From the NCBI GenBank assembly GCA_002989075.1, contig PSQN01000005.1, forward strand, positions 1,116,001 through 1,180,000: a stretch of 64,000 bases of DNA, in the 5' to 3' direction. Below, piece after piece: positions 1-9,445 of this stretch. Source of the stretch: Arthonia radiata (taxonomy: Eukaryota > Ascomycota > Arthoniomycetes > Arthoniales > Arthoniaceae). The notes under the pieces are model-generated. The model did no database searches. It was not told the origin of the DNA and worked only from the letters and a program-made list of their open reading frames with translations. Both the position numbers and the translations under genes were made by a program. Each line of letters begins with the position of its first letter. Positions within the stretch are counted from its first letter, which is position 1.

Positions 1-876
1 CACCCGGTAGGAGTCATCTAGTCGAATGTCCTTCAAGCCTTCAATTTGCGCTCGCTTTTGCTTATCTAAGAAGATGATCTGATTACCTGTGGCCTCGGCT
101 TGACCTATCACTTCTTGCACGCGTACTCGACATTCAGCATCTTCGTCCACCACCAGTACTTTCGATTCGCCGAGCCGTAGACAGTGCAGGAGGCTTTCGC
201 CAGTGAGGCTGTAGTTGATCATGGAGGGGTAGCATCCGATCGCCCAACACGCGTACAGGCATATCATAAACTCTGGACTGTTTTTGAGATAGAAAGATAC
301 CACATCGCCTATTGTGAGGTGGTCAGTAGGGGCAGTCTTGACAATAACGAAGCATGTTATTGTTGTTTATGGACTACCTGTCCTTCAGGAGGCCAGCGGA
401 TAAGAACAGGCCGGGAAGTAGCCAGGACTCAACAAGGACCACTTACCGGGCTTGAGGCCCAGCGACAGATAATACTGCGCATAGCGATTGATGCTAGCGA
501 AGAGGTCGCGATACGTATAGCAGCCGTTGCGGGACCATATAGCTTCATGCTGCGCCGGAACCCTCTTCACCTGGTCCTCTAACGTATAGTACGGCGACAG
601 GCGCTTGTTCGCAACTGTATGCAAATTTCAGCATGCAAAGAGGACGTCGCTAGACGGGTTTGGGAAGTACTCACTCGCCTGTTGCGCAGCGCTTTCAGCT
701 TGGTGGAGGAACCATAGAGTCCTCAGATCTTTGCTGACATGGTACTTTGCATCAAGATATGCTCCAGCAGCTACGGCACCCGCTCCTGCGGCAGCTTCGC
801 AGTTATCGTCAGCAAGTCTTCGTGTACTTGACCAAAACGTGCGGATCGTACCGAGCGCCATCTTGCTTCTATCCAA
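1..876 (-). CDS. Fatty-acid transporter / very-long-chain acyl-CoA synthetase (FATP-like), N-terminal part
   Basis: AMP-binding enzyme of the FATP/Fat1 type, which couples fatty-acid uptake to acyl-CoA formation at membranes. Only the N-terminal part is here; the gene runs off the left edge. I read three exons on the minus strand: 876-675, 614-447 and 308-1, with introns of 60 and 138 nt that keep frame (donors GTGAGT and GTAAGT, acceptors ACAG and ATAG). The protein opens with an Ala-rich hydrophobic segment followed by YLDAKYHVSKDL, typical of fungal FATPs. It continues with TLEDQVKRVP...YTYRDL and GDVVSFYLKNSPEFM...GCYPSMINYSLTGE, the family's N-terminal adenylation subdomain. The ATP P-loop lies beyond the window. 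The start is the ATG at 876 (MDRSKMALG); the internal Met five codons on is an alternative. The gene is divergent from acetoacetyl-CoA synthetase, so two acid-activating enzymes share one upstream region. Confidence 0.82.
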
Positions 877-1312
877 CGGCTATCGCAGATCTTCGCTATT
901 GGACACACAAACAGCTTCCTCTCTATTTTGCCACAACAGCCAGGAGGCCTGAGAATGCCGTCGTTCGATATTTCCAAAAGCCAGCCTCTCTGCAGTCCTC
1001 CGGACGCACAACACAGCAAAGCTCTTCGTTCGCTTAATAAGTCTGGGCGTGCACCTCGGATCCCATCGGTTAAACACGTGCCGACGAGGCCTGTGCTTTG
1101 CGGGGCGGCTTCTGATTCGCTGATACTCCAGATACCGTCCGATTATAGACTAGCTCAGTGGGCCTTTCCCCACACAGGCTAGCTCTCATCCGATTGATAC
1201 CATTCATCGGATCTTTGATACCTTCCATCTGAACAGTACTCAGTGAATATTTTGTACATTGGATAGGTTGTAGAGAGGTTCAGGGTCGAGTATCCCTAAC
1301 ACTGTTCACAAC
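877..1312. promoter_or_regulatory. Shared intergenic region between two divergent acyl-CoA synthetase genes
   Basis: 436 bp lie between the two divergent start codons, so both promoters must fall here. I see no clear TATA box and no further gene. Short open frames across it are unsupported. Confidence 0.5.
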
Positions 1313-3487
1313 ATGTCCACCACTCCCGTCGGGCAGGTCCCACGCAAACTATGGCAGCACCCCGACCCCCAAAGCACCCAAATGCACAAATTCATGCAAT
1401 ACGCCAACCAAAAACGAAACAAAAACATGCGCCTCTTCTCCGACCTCCACGCCTGGAGCGTCGGCGAGCAGCGCGAACACTTCTGGGAAGACTGCTGGCA
1501 GTACTGCCCCATAATCCACGAAGGCACCTACCAGTCCGTCATCGAACCCGGCGTACGGATGGACAAGCTGCCGAAATGGTTCGAGGGCGTCCGCCTCAAC
1601 TACGCGGAGAATATGCTGTACACACCTGACCCTTCTGACAAATCCATCCGCTCAACGCACGGTAAAGAAGACAACAAAATCATGTGCACCGAAGTCCGCG
1701 AGGGCATCACCCAGACGCGCCACGTCACGTGGGGCCAGATGCGCGAACGCACCGCGCTCTTCGCGTCCGCTATGCGCGCTACCGGCGTCAAGGCGGGCGA
1801 CCGCGCGGCGGTGGTCGCGAGCAACAGCGTCGACACGCTCTGCGTCTTCCTGGCCATCACCGCCCTCGGCGGGCTCTTCTCCTCCAGCTCCACAGACATG
1901 GGCACGAAAGGCGTGCTCGACCGGCTTCTCCAAATAAAGCCGACATGGCTCTTCATGGACGACGGTGCGCTGTACAATGGGAAATCCTTCGATCTCCGCC
2001 CCAAGATGTCGGAGATCGTGTCAGGCATGGCGTCGGTCCCAGAGTTCCAGGGGGTGGTGAGTATGCCGCGCTGGTCTGCACCCCTGGACGTCACCGCCAT
2101 CCCGCGAGCCCGCACCCTGACTTCCTTCCTTTCACTCGCCACCACAAAGACACTAGAAATCACCCGCGTCCCCTTCGCGCACCCCTTCCTCATCGTCTAC
2201 TCCTCCGGCACCACCGGGGCGCCAAAATGCATCGTCCACAGCACAGGCGGGTACCTGCTCCCCGCGTTCAAAGAAGGTGTTCTGCACCGCGACACCTCCG
2301 CCACGTCAACAGTCCTGCAGTACACGACCACAGGCTGGATAATGTACCTCTCCTCCGTGTCCTCTGCGCTCCAAGGCGCCCGACTCATCCTCTACGACGG
2401 ATCTCCCTTTCTGCCCGATCCGAGCACGCTGATCCGCCTTATAGAAGCGCACGCCGTGACGAAATTGGGTGTCAGCCCAAAGTGGATGCAAACGCTTGTG
2501 GCGGCGAATATCGCACCGCGGTCTATTGCCGATGTGTCGACTCTGAAGAGCGTGACGAGCACGGGTATGGTGTTGCCTGAGAGCCTGTTCCACTGGTTCT
2601 ACGACACCGCCTTTTGTCCGCACACGCAACTCGCCAATATCAGTGGGGGCACCGATCTCGCGGGATGTCTAGGCATGGAGAACCCGCTCACGCCCGTGTA
2701 CGCAGGCGGGTGCCAAGGGCCCAGTCTCGGCACCGCGGTCGCTGTGTACGACTCCACCGGCTCTTCCATCTCCTCCAACAGTTCCGACTCAGGGATAACA
2801 AAGGGCATCAGAGTCGACGCCGGTACGCCAGGAGAGATCGTAGTCGAAAAATCCTTCCCAAACCAACCCGTCATGTTCTACCCCGGCGACAAACCCGCGA
2901 TGCAAAAATACCACGACAGCTACTTCAGCAAATACGACAACGTCTGGGTGCAGGGCGATTTCGTGCAGATCCACCCTGTAACCTCTCAAATAATCTTTTT
3001 AGGACGGGCAGACGGCGTGCTAAACCCCTCTGGCGTACGCTTCGGGTCCGCAGAGATCTACAACGTGATCGAAAAGCACTTCCCCAAGACGATAGCAGAT
3101 AGTATCGTAGTCGGACAAAGACGGCCGCAGGACGACGACGAGAGCGTGATACTGTTCCTGAAGATGCAGGAGGGGGTGGATTTCACAGTAAGGTTGGTGA
3201 AGGAGGTGAAGGGCGCGATTGCCAGGGAGTGCAGTAAGCGGCATGTGCCGCGGTATGTGTTTGAGACGCCGGCGATACCCACGACGGTGAATCTGAAGAA
3301 GGTGGAGTTGCCGGTGAAGCAGATTGTGAGTGGGCGGGTGGTGAAGGCGAGTGGGACGTTGCTGAATCCGGAGAGTTTGGATTACTATTATCGGTTTGCG
3401 CGGGATGAGGTTCTGGGGAGGGAGGGAAGGAGTAGGGAGGGAAGGAGTAGGGAGGGAAGGAGTAGGGAGGGAAGGAGTAGGTTATGA
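1313..3487 (+). CDS. Acetoacetyl-CoA synthetase
   Basis: Acyl-adenylate-forming enzyme that converts acetoacetate, ATP and CoA to acetoacetyl-CoA, feeding cytosolic acetyl units to sterol or lipid synthesis or ketone-body use. It is one uninterrupted frame of 724 residues (the family is usually near 650-690). The N-terminal ACAS-like segment is clear (KLWQHPDP..., then HFWEDCWQY). The ATP-binding motif YSSGTTGAPKCIVHS lies at about residues 295-310. The A5-type region ISGGTDLAGC follows. The hinge/A8 region WVQGDFVQIHP...FLGRADGVLNPSGVRFGSAEIY is at about 544-585. The C-terminal lysine region TTVNLKKVELPVKQIVSG carries the expected catalytic Lys near 664. The start ATG follows TTCACAAC and gives MSTTPVGQVPRKLW, matching family N-termini. 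After the normal end (...YYRFARDEVL) the protein has an unusual basic tail of four EGRSR units made by a 15-bp tandem repeat. Confidence 0.93.
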   Translation: MSTTPVGQVPRKLWQHPDPQSTQMHKFMQYANQKRNKNMRLFSDLHAWSVGEQREHFWEDCWQYCPIIHEGTYQSVIEPGVRMDKLPKWFEGVRLNYAENMLYTPDPSDKSIRSTHGKEDNKIMCTEVREGITQTRHVTWGQMRERTALFASAMRATGVKAGDRAAVVASNSVDTLCVFLAITALGGLFSSSSTDMGTKGVLDRLLQIKPTWLFMDDGALYNGKSFDLRPKMSEIVSGMASVPEFQGVVSMPRWSAPLDVTAIPRARTLTSFLSLATTKTLEITRVPFAHPFLIVYSSGTTGAPKCIVHSTGGYLLPAFKEGVLHRDTSATSTVLQYTTTGWIMYLSSVSSALQGARLILYDGSPFLPDPSTLIRLIEAHAVTKLGVSPKWMQTLVAANIAPRSIADVSTLKSVTSTGMVLPESLFHWFYDTAFCPHTQLANISGGTDLAGCLGMENPLTPVYAGGCQGPSLGTAVAVYDSTGSSISSNSSDSGITKGIRVDAGTPGEIVVEKSFPNQPVMFYPGDKPAMQKYHDSYFSKYDNVWVQGDFVQIHPVTSQIIFLGRADGVLNPSGVRFGSAEIYNVIEKHFPKTIADSIVVGQRRPQDDDESVILFLKMQEGVDFTVRLVKEVKGAIARECSKRHVPRYVFETPAIPTTVNLKKVELPVKQIVSGRVVKASGTLLNPESLDYYYRFARDEVLGREGRSREGRSREGRSREGRSRL
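3421..3480 (+). repeat. 15-bp tandem repeat x4 in the 3' end of the acetoacetyl-CoA synthetase gene
   Basis: Four perfect copies of GGAGGGAAGGAGTAG. Because 15 is a multiple of 3 the frame is kept; each unit adds Glu-Gly-Arg-Ser-Arg to the C-terminus. The stop codon follows two codons after the last unit. The array is a likely length-polymorphic minisatellite. Confidence 0.95.
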
Positions 3488-4346
3488 GATGTGTGCTGGA
3501 GGTGTGAGTGATTGGTTGGGTCAATGACTGCTATGGATGAATGAGATATGATATTGTATAGACTGAAAGCGGAGATGAATAGGTGAGATGTACAGCAGGT
3601 AGAATTGACGGACGTGACTTCAAAAGAAGAGACGTTTCAAGAAAGTCTCAGCTTCTTGAAATTGGGTGCGTTCTACAAGTCTCATGTATTAATCTTGTCC
3701 CAGGGTGCAGCCTAGATATTAGCAGTACAGTGTTCTCAATGGATCGGATGTTATTGGTGCGGAGGCAAATATCCATTATTTTAGTGGGTTGAATATGAGG
3801 CCTGTCCGGGGCAGATCGGGTCAGATGTGGCCTAAACGGATCCAGATATATCTTAGACGCGTCAGCTGCTACAGTATATAGTAGCAAGATAGAGATGCAG
3901 AGTCAAATACCGAAGGCAATCAGATGTCTCGGGTGGTGAACCGACACTTTAGGCGCAAAGAAGCCGATCATTGCAGAACAATTAGCAGAAAGACAATCAT
4001 AGCGGTAGTATTATTAAAAGCCTTTCGCTGAGTACTCTTCACAGTGCTCTTGACAAGTGCTCTTGACGAACCTTTCAGTGTCACTCCAGATTTCTCAACG
4101 ACGCAATGATGCCAGCTCCTTTAACGATCCGCAATCCGTTGGATGAATTGGCTTCAGGTTGAGCATGGCGGCCAGGTGGGTATGGTAGCGCAAGCTACTT
4201 ATCAAAACCAAACCAAAGCATTTCGTTGAGAATACTTTAGTAGTATACTCCATGGCCTCGCCATTAGCGAAATCGAGTGAGCTTAGGGTCGAGCTCGTCC
4301 AACGATTGAAAGCTGATTGCTTTTTGGGGCTTCCATATCCGCAACC
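3488..4346. other. Intergenic, no gene seen
   Basis: No convincing coding frame, RNA gene or repeat. It holds the 3' ends of two convergent genes. Confidence 0.6.
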
Positions 4347-5907
4347 TCAACCTTTGAGTCGCGCGGATCGCCGCAATAATGGCGTTATTTTACTAGCCGG
4401 CTTCACCGTCATCTTATTGGCTTCGCCCGCCGTTTTTGCAGCGTCCGTGAGCTGCTTAGTCGGTCGCTTGGCTATTTTAGACGCCGTCTCTGTAGTTTCC
4501 ACCTTCTGTCTGGCCGTTTTCTGGGCCATCCGAGCGCCTGTCCGGCTTGCGGATTCGCTGCGCGGCGATTGGGTTCTCGCTCTGGACTTCATACTAGCCC
4601 ACACACGGCGTTCGAGCGAGGTCGAGCCATCGAACCACGCGGACCTCGGACAGAGGGCCTCAGGATGTAGCGAGAAGATTGTATCTTCTGTTGACCTTGC
4701 CTCCTGGAATGCAAATTTTGCAAAGTCGTCCAGGATCTTCAGGGACGAGGATCGCCGGTGGGCGATACGTTCACGCCATTGCCGTGGGATGACATCGTAG
4801 CCGTAGAGCGCGCTTGCGGGGCCGCCATAGACAGCGCCGACGGTTCGACCTGAGTCGCCATCTGTTTAATTGTGAGTCATTGGCTCTCTCCACTGGTAAT
4901 ACTGGCTCACCAAGTCTCACGGCTTGTAAAGCACCATCTTCAAAATTATCTGTCGAGAAGAATGCCCACAAAGCACACTCGAGCGTCTGCCGGGATGTGT
5001 TAGCATATACTTTCTGGGACGGAAACTGGCAGTTCTCTGACGTAGCACCTACGTCAACGACCCAGCTTGAGCTGTGCAGCTCGGAGGCCTTCTTGTGCAA
5101 CCAGTGATCGCGAGACTGGTACTGAACGAGACGCTGTCGAAGACTTCTGTCGCTGACGTCTTGCTGCGCGAGCTCGCGAGCCATGAATGTTTTCACATCT
5201 ATCCGTATGTCCCTGTTCCCAGCGGCGAAAGAGACCATGCATGCATACAAGGCGCACGCATCTCCGCAAGCGCTAAATGGGTGGGTGGTCTCACTCTGCT
5301 GACGTGCTATGGCTTTTACGTTGCGATGAGCAACGGAGTAGCCATTGAGATTCGCTAGGGGCTCATAAAACAGCCCTACTGGAGCACCTATGACCTTTCG
5401 TTAGCTAGTTCGGATCCAGCCAAGCCTGTCGCAGGACATACTGCGCATGAGGCTCCCACTACCGCGGTGTTTCTCATTGTTCAGGGCTGCGCTGATGTCT
5501 TTGTAGCCTTGTATATAGGACCCCTCGCCGGGATCACTTTTGTATGACGAGTAGATCGATAGCCATTCTTTTAGACTCTATCTTGTAGACGCATCAACGT
5601 CCCATGCTTCGACTGAGGTGCCAGAATGAGCCTCTCGGAGTCTCTTAGTCACTGCTCTAAGGAAAGTGTCGTCGTTGAAAATGCCGTGGCTGTGTACCAG
5701 TGCATGTGCTAAGCATAGCGTGAGGCCGACATCGTCAGACCATGATTCAGATGCCAGTGCGGGAAGTTCGACTTCACTCAAGCCTGTGACCGGGTGGAAG
5801 GTCGCGCGGTATCTGGCTTTGGTTGGCGCACCCAGAGCATCGCCTACCAGCGTGCCTATGATACTTCCGTACACGCGATCGCGTTTGTCAGCCTCGCTCA
5901 AAGTCAT
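4347..5907 (-). CDS. ADP-ribosylglycohydrolase (DraG/ARH) family protein
   Basis: DraG-fold, metal-dependent hydrolases remove ADP-ribose from proteins or related conjugates. Exons on the minus strand: 5907-5653, 5577-5442, 5387-4911 and 4861-4347, totalling 460 codons plus stop in frame (introns 75, 54 and 49 nt). The start MTLSEADKRDRVYGSIIGTLVGDALGAP is typical of the family. WSDDVGLTLCLAHALVHSHG carries the first metal-binding Ser-Asp-Asp. SGSLMRSAPVGLFYE and TLECALWAFFSTDNFEDGALQAV are also family hallmarks. The last metal motif, usually GDxDT followed by VGAVYGG, reads RLDGDSGRTVGAVYGG, so one aspartate seems replaced. A Lys/Arg/Ala-rich tail (about 130 residues, ending LLRRSARLKG) follows the domain. 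The first intron is the least certain: without it there is an in-frame TAG at 5578-5580, so a nonsense-broken gene is the alternative. Confidence 0.8.
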
Positions 5908-6689
5908 AGTGTCAGGGGAGAGGCGATGCTTCGCTGCAGAGGTAATGGCACGGGTCGGTAAGTGGTAGCACAATCATCGCATAGCAGCAGACTGGCCCGG
6001 CGCAAAGTAGAGCACAGCGGGACGTGGGGACGGGGACATCATGAAGCAAACAAAGGCTGGCAAGAACAATGGCGAAATGCGTGAACAACAACAAACCAAG
6101 GTATCCTGTGGGAACATGAACGGAGCCACGAAGGCTTAGACTTTGCGAGAGACATCATGTGTGCTTGCAAGCGACCAGCATCTCGCATCTGCTTGATGTG
6201 CACAGCAAGCAGCGACAGCAGGATGAAGGGTGGCACGGTGGAAGGAAAGCTGAGATGGCAGCGCTGTGGCGCTTTCCCAAACAACTAAGCTATGCCTTTT
6301 CGGGACTCACTAGTCTTGTCGGTCTTGGCGTCATCTCCTTTGTTCTCTTTCCTCTCACACTCTTTTCCCAGTTCCTGCACACATCTCTCTCCACGACCAC
6401 TGTCGAAGGTGCATAGATGATTCACTAATCGTTCACAAAATACTGAGCATAGCTCGTGCGTGGGGTTTAACTTTCTTTCTTCGCTGTCTACCTCTCTAGC
6501 TCTCTGGAACAACTGTGCAACGACGTGTCGCATACTCATACATTTTCGAAGCGCTCACTCTCTGTAACGACTGTGTAACGAGGTATCGCATATTCATACA
6601 CTTTGAAATCGCTCACTGGTTTGGCTGCCATGCAGTCGTAGAATACGTCAGCTTGTGCGGTATCGCATCAGCGGAGGACGACCATCGTA
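5908..6689. other. Intergenic region
   Basis: No convincing gene. A 53-codon frame from ATG 6255 encodes one hydrophobic helix (MAALWRFPKQLSY...), too short to call. It contains the 58-bp duplication described separately. Confidence 0.5.
6501..6616. repeat. Imperfect tandem duplication, two units of about 58 bp
   Basis: Units 6501-6558 and 6559-6616 align without gaps through TCTCTG-AAC-ACTGTG-AACGA-GT-TCGCATA-TCATACA and the following GCTCACT. They lie just downstream of the small Cys-rich gene and may fall in its 3' UTR. Confidence 0.75.
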
Positions 6690-6965
6690 TCACTTACGCT
6701 TCTTGGCCTCCTTGTACGTCTGGTACCTACCACAACTGCCGCACGGCTGGTTGGGCAGATGTGCCAGCTGCTTGCTGCAGTTCGGGTTGCTGCAAATCAC
6801 TTGCTATAGGTAAAGTCAGCACAGCTTCTTTGTGTTTACGTTGAGTATAGGGGAAGGGAGACGACATACGTGTGCTTTGCAATACGTCTTCTTGTTGGGC
6901 ATCTGGCCTGGACGGCAATTTCCTTTCGACCGCTTCGGGCAATGATGAACTGTTCCGCCGCCCAT
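6690..6965 (-). CDS. Small Cys-rich basic protein (69 aa), two exons, function unknown
   Basis: Exons 6965-6870 (32 codons) and 6803-6690 (37 codons plus stop), split by a 66-nt intron with GTATGT donor and TATAG acceptor. The ATG sits in a strong context (CAACCATGG). The product starts MGGGTVHHCPKRSKGNC and ends RYQTYKEAKKRK. It is strongly basic and has seven cysteines, including CSNPNC and CGSC pairs in exon 2 that resemble a zinc ribbon. There is no signal peptide, so an intracellular zinc- or nucleic-acid-binding role is more likely than secretion; this is inference. I do not recognise the family. Support comes from the clean intron, the start context and cysteine pairs in both exons, not from homology. 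Confidence 0.6.
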
Positions 6966-7447
6966 GGTTGAGTTGAGTACGTGGTGAGTGGTGCTTAGGT
7001 TTCGTTTGAGGGCTGTCTCGCAGGTAGATGATGATGATCTCGGAGTATGATACGGTCACGAATGTCTGTGAATCTGTATCTGATGCTCTTCTCATTCTGC
7101 GCATCTTGCTCAATTTTATACCCCGAGCCACACACTGTGCAGGTGGGCCACGATCCGGCCGAGGACAGCTGCACTGCAACTGATGTTTACTCAGCGATAT
7201 TTCCGACACTGTGCCAGGGCTAAGCATGCGCGCGGATTTTGCTTGCTCGATTCAAGTCTAGACGCACAGTGAAGGTTAGAGTGAGCACACGAGATTGGGC
7301 GAACAACACAGACGCGAGGCTCTGTGCAGGTCTCGGAAGTTTGCACTGTGTCAACAGATTGGATTTGTTCTTAAGCCTTGGGCCGTGCAGCATAACTCTG
7401 AGCCGAATCACTTCTTCCCTCAAAACATCACAATCACTATACCAATC

Positions 7448-9253
7448 ATGTCTACTGCTTTATCAACGAGCAGTATGAGCACCGACGCCTCATTCGTTGA
7501 GCACAAAGCCAAAATACTCGATGCTTTACCAACACTTCTCCATGGGCTGGGCATGGAGGCTGACAACTTTGGCTATCTGTCCAAAGGCGTGTACAATATC
7601 GTCTTTAGCTTCGACCTACACGGTCAGGGCGAGAAAGACGCCACTACTAATTGTGTTATCCGCATCAACAATGTCCAGCCGGATGACGAGGAGAACGATG
7701 ATCAAGACGGATCGTCAACTGGATTTGAGACAGAGCTAGCGAAGGCTTGCGAGCAGACGCTGGACTCAGCAATGATCTTGAAGCACGTCCACCAGCATCT
7801 CTCAAACACACCACAACTGCTCCACCTCGATGCTACGACAGACAACATCCTCCAGCGTCCCTACACAATTCAGACGCGCCTACCAGGTCAAGCCTTGGAA
7901 TATCTATGGGCTGACCTGGACTTGGATGCAAAGCTGCAAATCACAGAGCAAGTGGCAGACTTCCACATCAAAGCTGAGGCAATTGGTTTTCCGGCGTGCG
8001 GCTTGCTACAGGCCACGGAAGCCGGTGGTGACGGCCAGCATGAACTCGGTGTGATGCAGTTGCGTACTGACCGGGTTTCTGCGGTCGACGGTGAAGCAGA
8101 GTCCACAATTTCAGTCGCACGTCGTTGCGCAGAGCTTCTGCCAGCCGACGCTGCACAATATGACGAAGACACCAGCGAGGAGTTCATAAGTCGCCACACC
8201 GCAGCACATGCCAAATTTGCGATCATCCTCGCCCAAATCTCGGCCGACCCTAAATTTGCGCATCTCATGTCGCTGAACATCAACAACGCTCACTTCAAGC
8301 ACTGCGACCTGCACATGGGCAATATTTTGGTCTCGTCCAGCATGGACCCTACCGGCCGGATGATCTGTGACATCGGCATCATCGACTTTGATGAAGCCAA
8401 AGCGCTCCCCGCTATCCTCTCACGCGGACCCTCAGCTTTTCTTTGGCAAAACAAAGCTAATGCCCACCTTTGGGAAAATATTTCTGAGAATGACGATTTT
8501 GGCGGCTTAGATTGGGATGGCAATGTCGACCACATTCCACGCAAGGTTCGAGATTTCCTCGATGAGCCGCATGGTGCCGATGTGAAAGGTCATTACGAGT
8601 GGTGTATGCTCGACAAGATCACTCGAGCACATGGACCAGAAGCGGCTGAAGAGTGGTGGGAGCAAACGTACGGCGTTGGGACTTGGGTTCGACGGGTTGC
8701 CGACTTGGCCCTCTTTGGTTTCAATTCCGATGCCGGGCGTGTCGAAGCCGCCGAAGAGCTGGCAGTGGAGTGGGCGGAGAAGATGGAAGCTGAAGCTGAA
8801 GCCGCTGCTACTGCATTGGCCGAAGCTGCTGGCACGCCACTACCCGCAGTGACCACCGTGGAGCAAACAGACGAGCCCGGAACTCGATATATTCCTGGCA
8901 TCTTCACCGCGACTCTCGCCGAGTCACCGCAGCCCAATTCACCTTCGATCCGAGTCATCGAGCCACCACCTGATCGCATTACCCGCATGTCATCCCTCGA
9001 CTTCTTCGCTGAGATCTACATGCCTCAGGAAGACGCAGTCTATGCCCTGTGGCACAATCTGATCGACAATCGGGACCAAGAGCCGCACATTGACAAGTCG
9101 CTTGAGCAGCTTGAAGAGGGTGTCGATGGTGCGTTTCCTCTGCCCAAAGACGCCCAACCTACGCTTCTTGAGAAGATCGGCAAGGCCGCGCGTGAGGCGG
9201 CATGGTCTTGGGTGGCTTTTGCTGGCACACTAGCCGGGTTTAATATGGAGTAA
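7448..9253 (+). CDS. Aminoglycoside-phosphotransferase-fold (APH) protein
   Basis: Single-exon protein of 601 residues of the protein-kinase-like APH/choline-kinase superfamily; fungal members are mostly uncharacterised small-molecule kinases. LSKGVYNIVFSFDLHG (about residues 47-62) fits the nucleotide-binding strand-turn. HCDLHMGNILVSSS (residues 285-298) is the catalytic loop with Asp287 and Asn292. GIIDFDEAKALP (about 310-321) is the DFG-equivalent metal site, D313-F-D315. The C-terminal third is Ala/Glu-rich around residues 435-465 and then conserved-looking to the end (EAAWSWVAFAGTLAGFNME). The start ATG at 7448 follows AATC and begins MSTALSTSSMSTDASFVEHK; upstream in-frame sequence lacks an ATG. 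The substrate cannot be told from sequence. Confidence 0.8.
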   Translation: MSTALSTSSMSTDASFVEHKAKILDALPTLLHGLGMEADNFGYLSKGVYNIVFSFDLHGQGEKDATTNCVIRINNVQPDDEENDDQDGSSTGFETELAKACEQTLDSAMILKHVHQHLSNTPQLLHLDATTDNILQRPYTIQTRLPGQALEYLWADLDLDAKLQITEQVADFHIKAEAIGFPACGLLQATEAGGDGQHELGVMQLRTDRVSAVDGEAESTISVARRCAELLPADAAQYDEDTSEEFISRHTAAHAKFAIILAQISADPKFAHLMSLNINNAHFKHCDLHMGNILVSSSMDPTGRMICDIGIIDFDEAKALPAILSRGPSAFLWQNKANAHLWENISENDDFGGLDWDGNVDHIPRKVRDFLDEPHGADVKGHYEWCMLDKITRAHGPEAAEEWWEQTYGVGTWVRRVADLALFGFNSDAGRVEAAEELAVEWAEKMEAEAEAAATALAEAAGTPLPAVTTVEQTDEPGTRYIPGIFTATLAESPQPNSPSIRVIEPPPDRITRMSSLDFFAEIYMPQEDAVYALWHNLIDNRDQEPHIDKSLEQLEEGVDGAFPLPKDAQPTLLEKIGKAAREAAWSWVAFAGTLAGFNME

Positions 9254-9445
9254 GCAGATTCATGTTGAATGAAAGTTCTGTAATGAACAAAATAAACTTA
9301 ATTGATGATTTCTCCTGTCACTGTATGTTTCAAAGTAAGATCCGTGCTTTACATAAAGCCTCCGTGAAGACGTTTAAAAACATACGTCTCTGCTATGCAC
9401 TTACCTTTGTTACCAATCCGCATTTATGTATGCCTCTATGTATGC

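Noticed and set aside
4252-4800. 182-codon plus-strand frame with hydrophobic stretches
   Set aside because: Lies opposite the last exon of the ADP-ribosylglycohydrolase-like gene, whose splice sites and family match explain the region.
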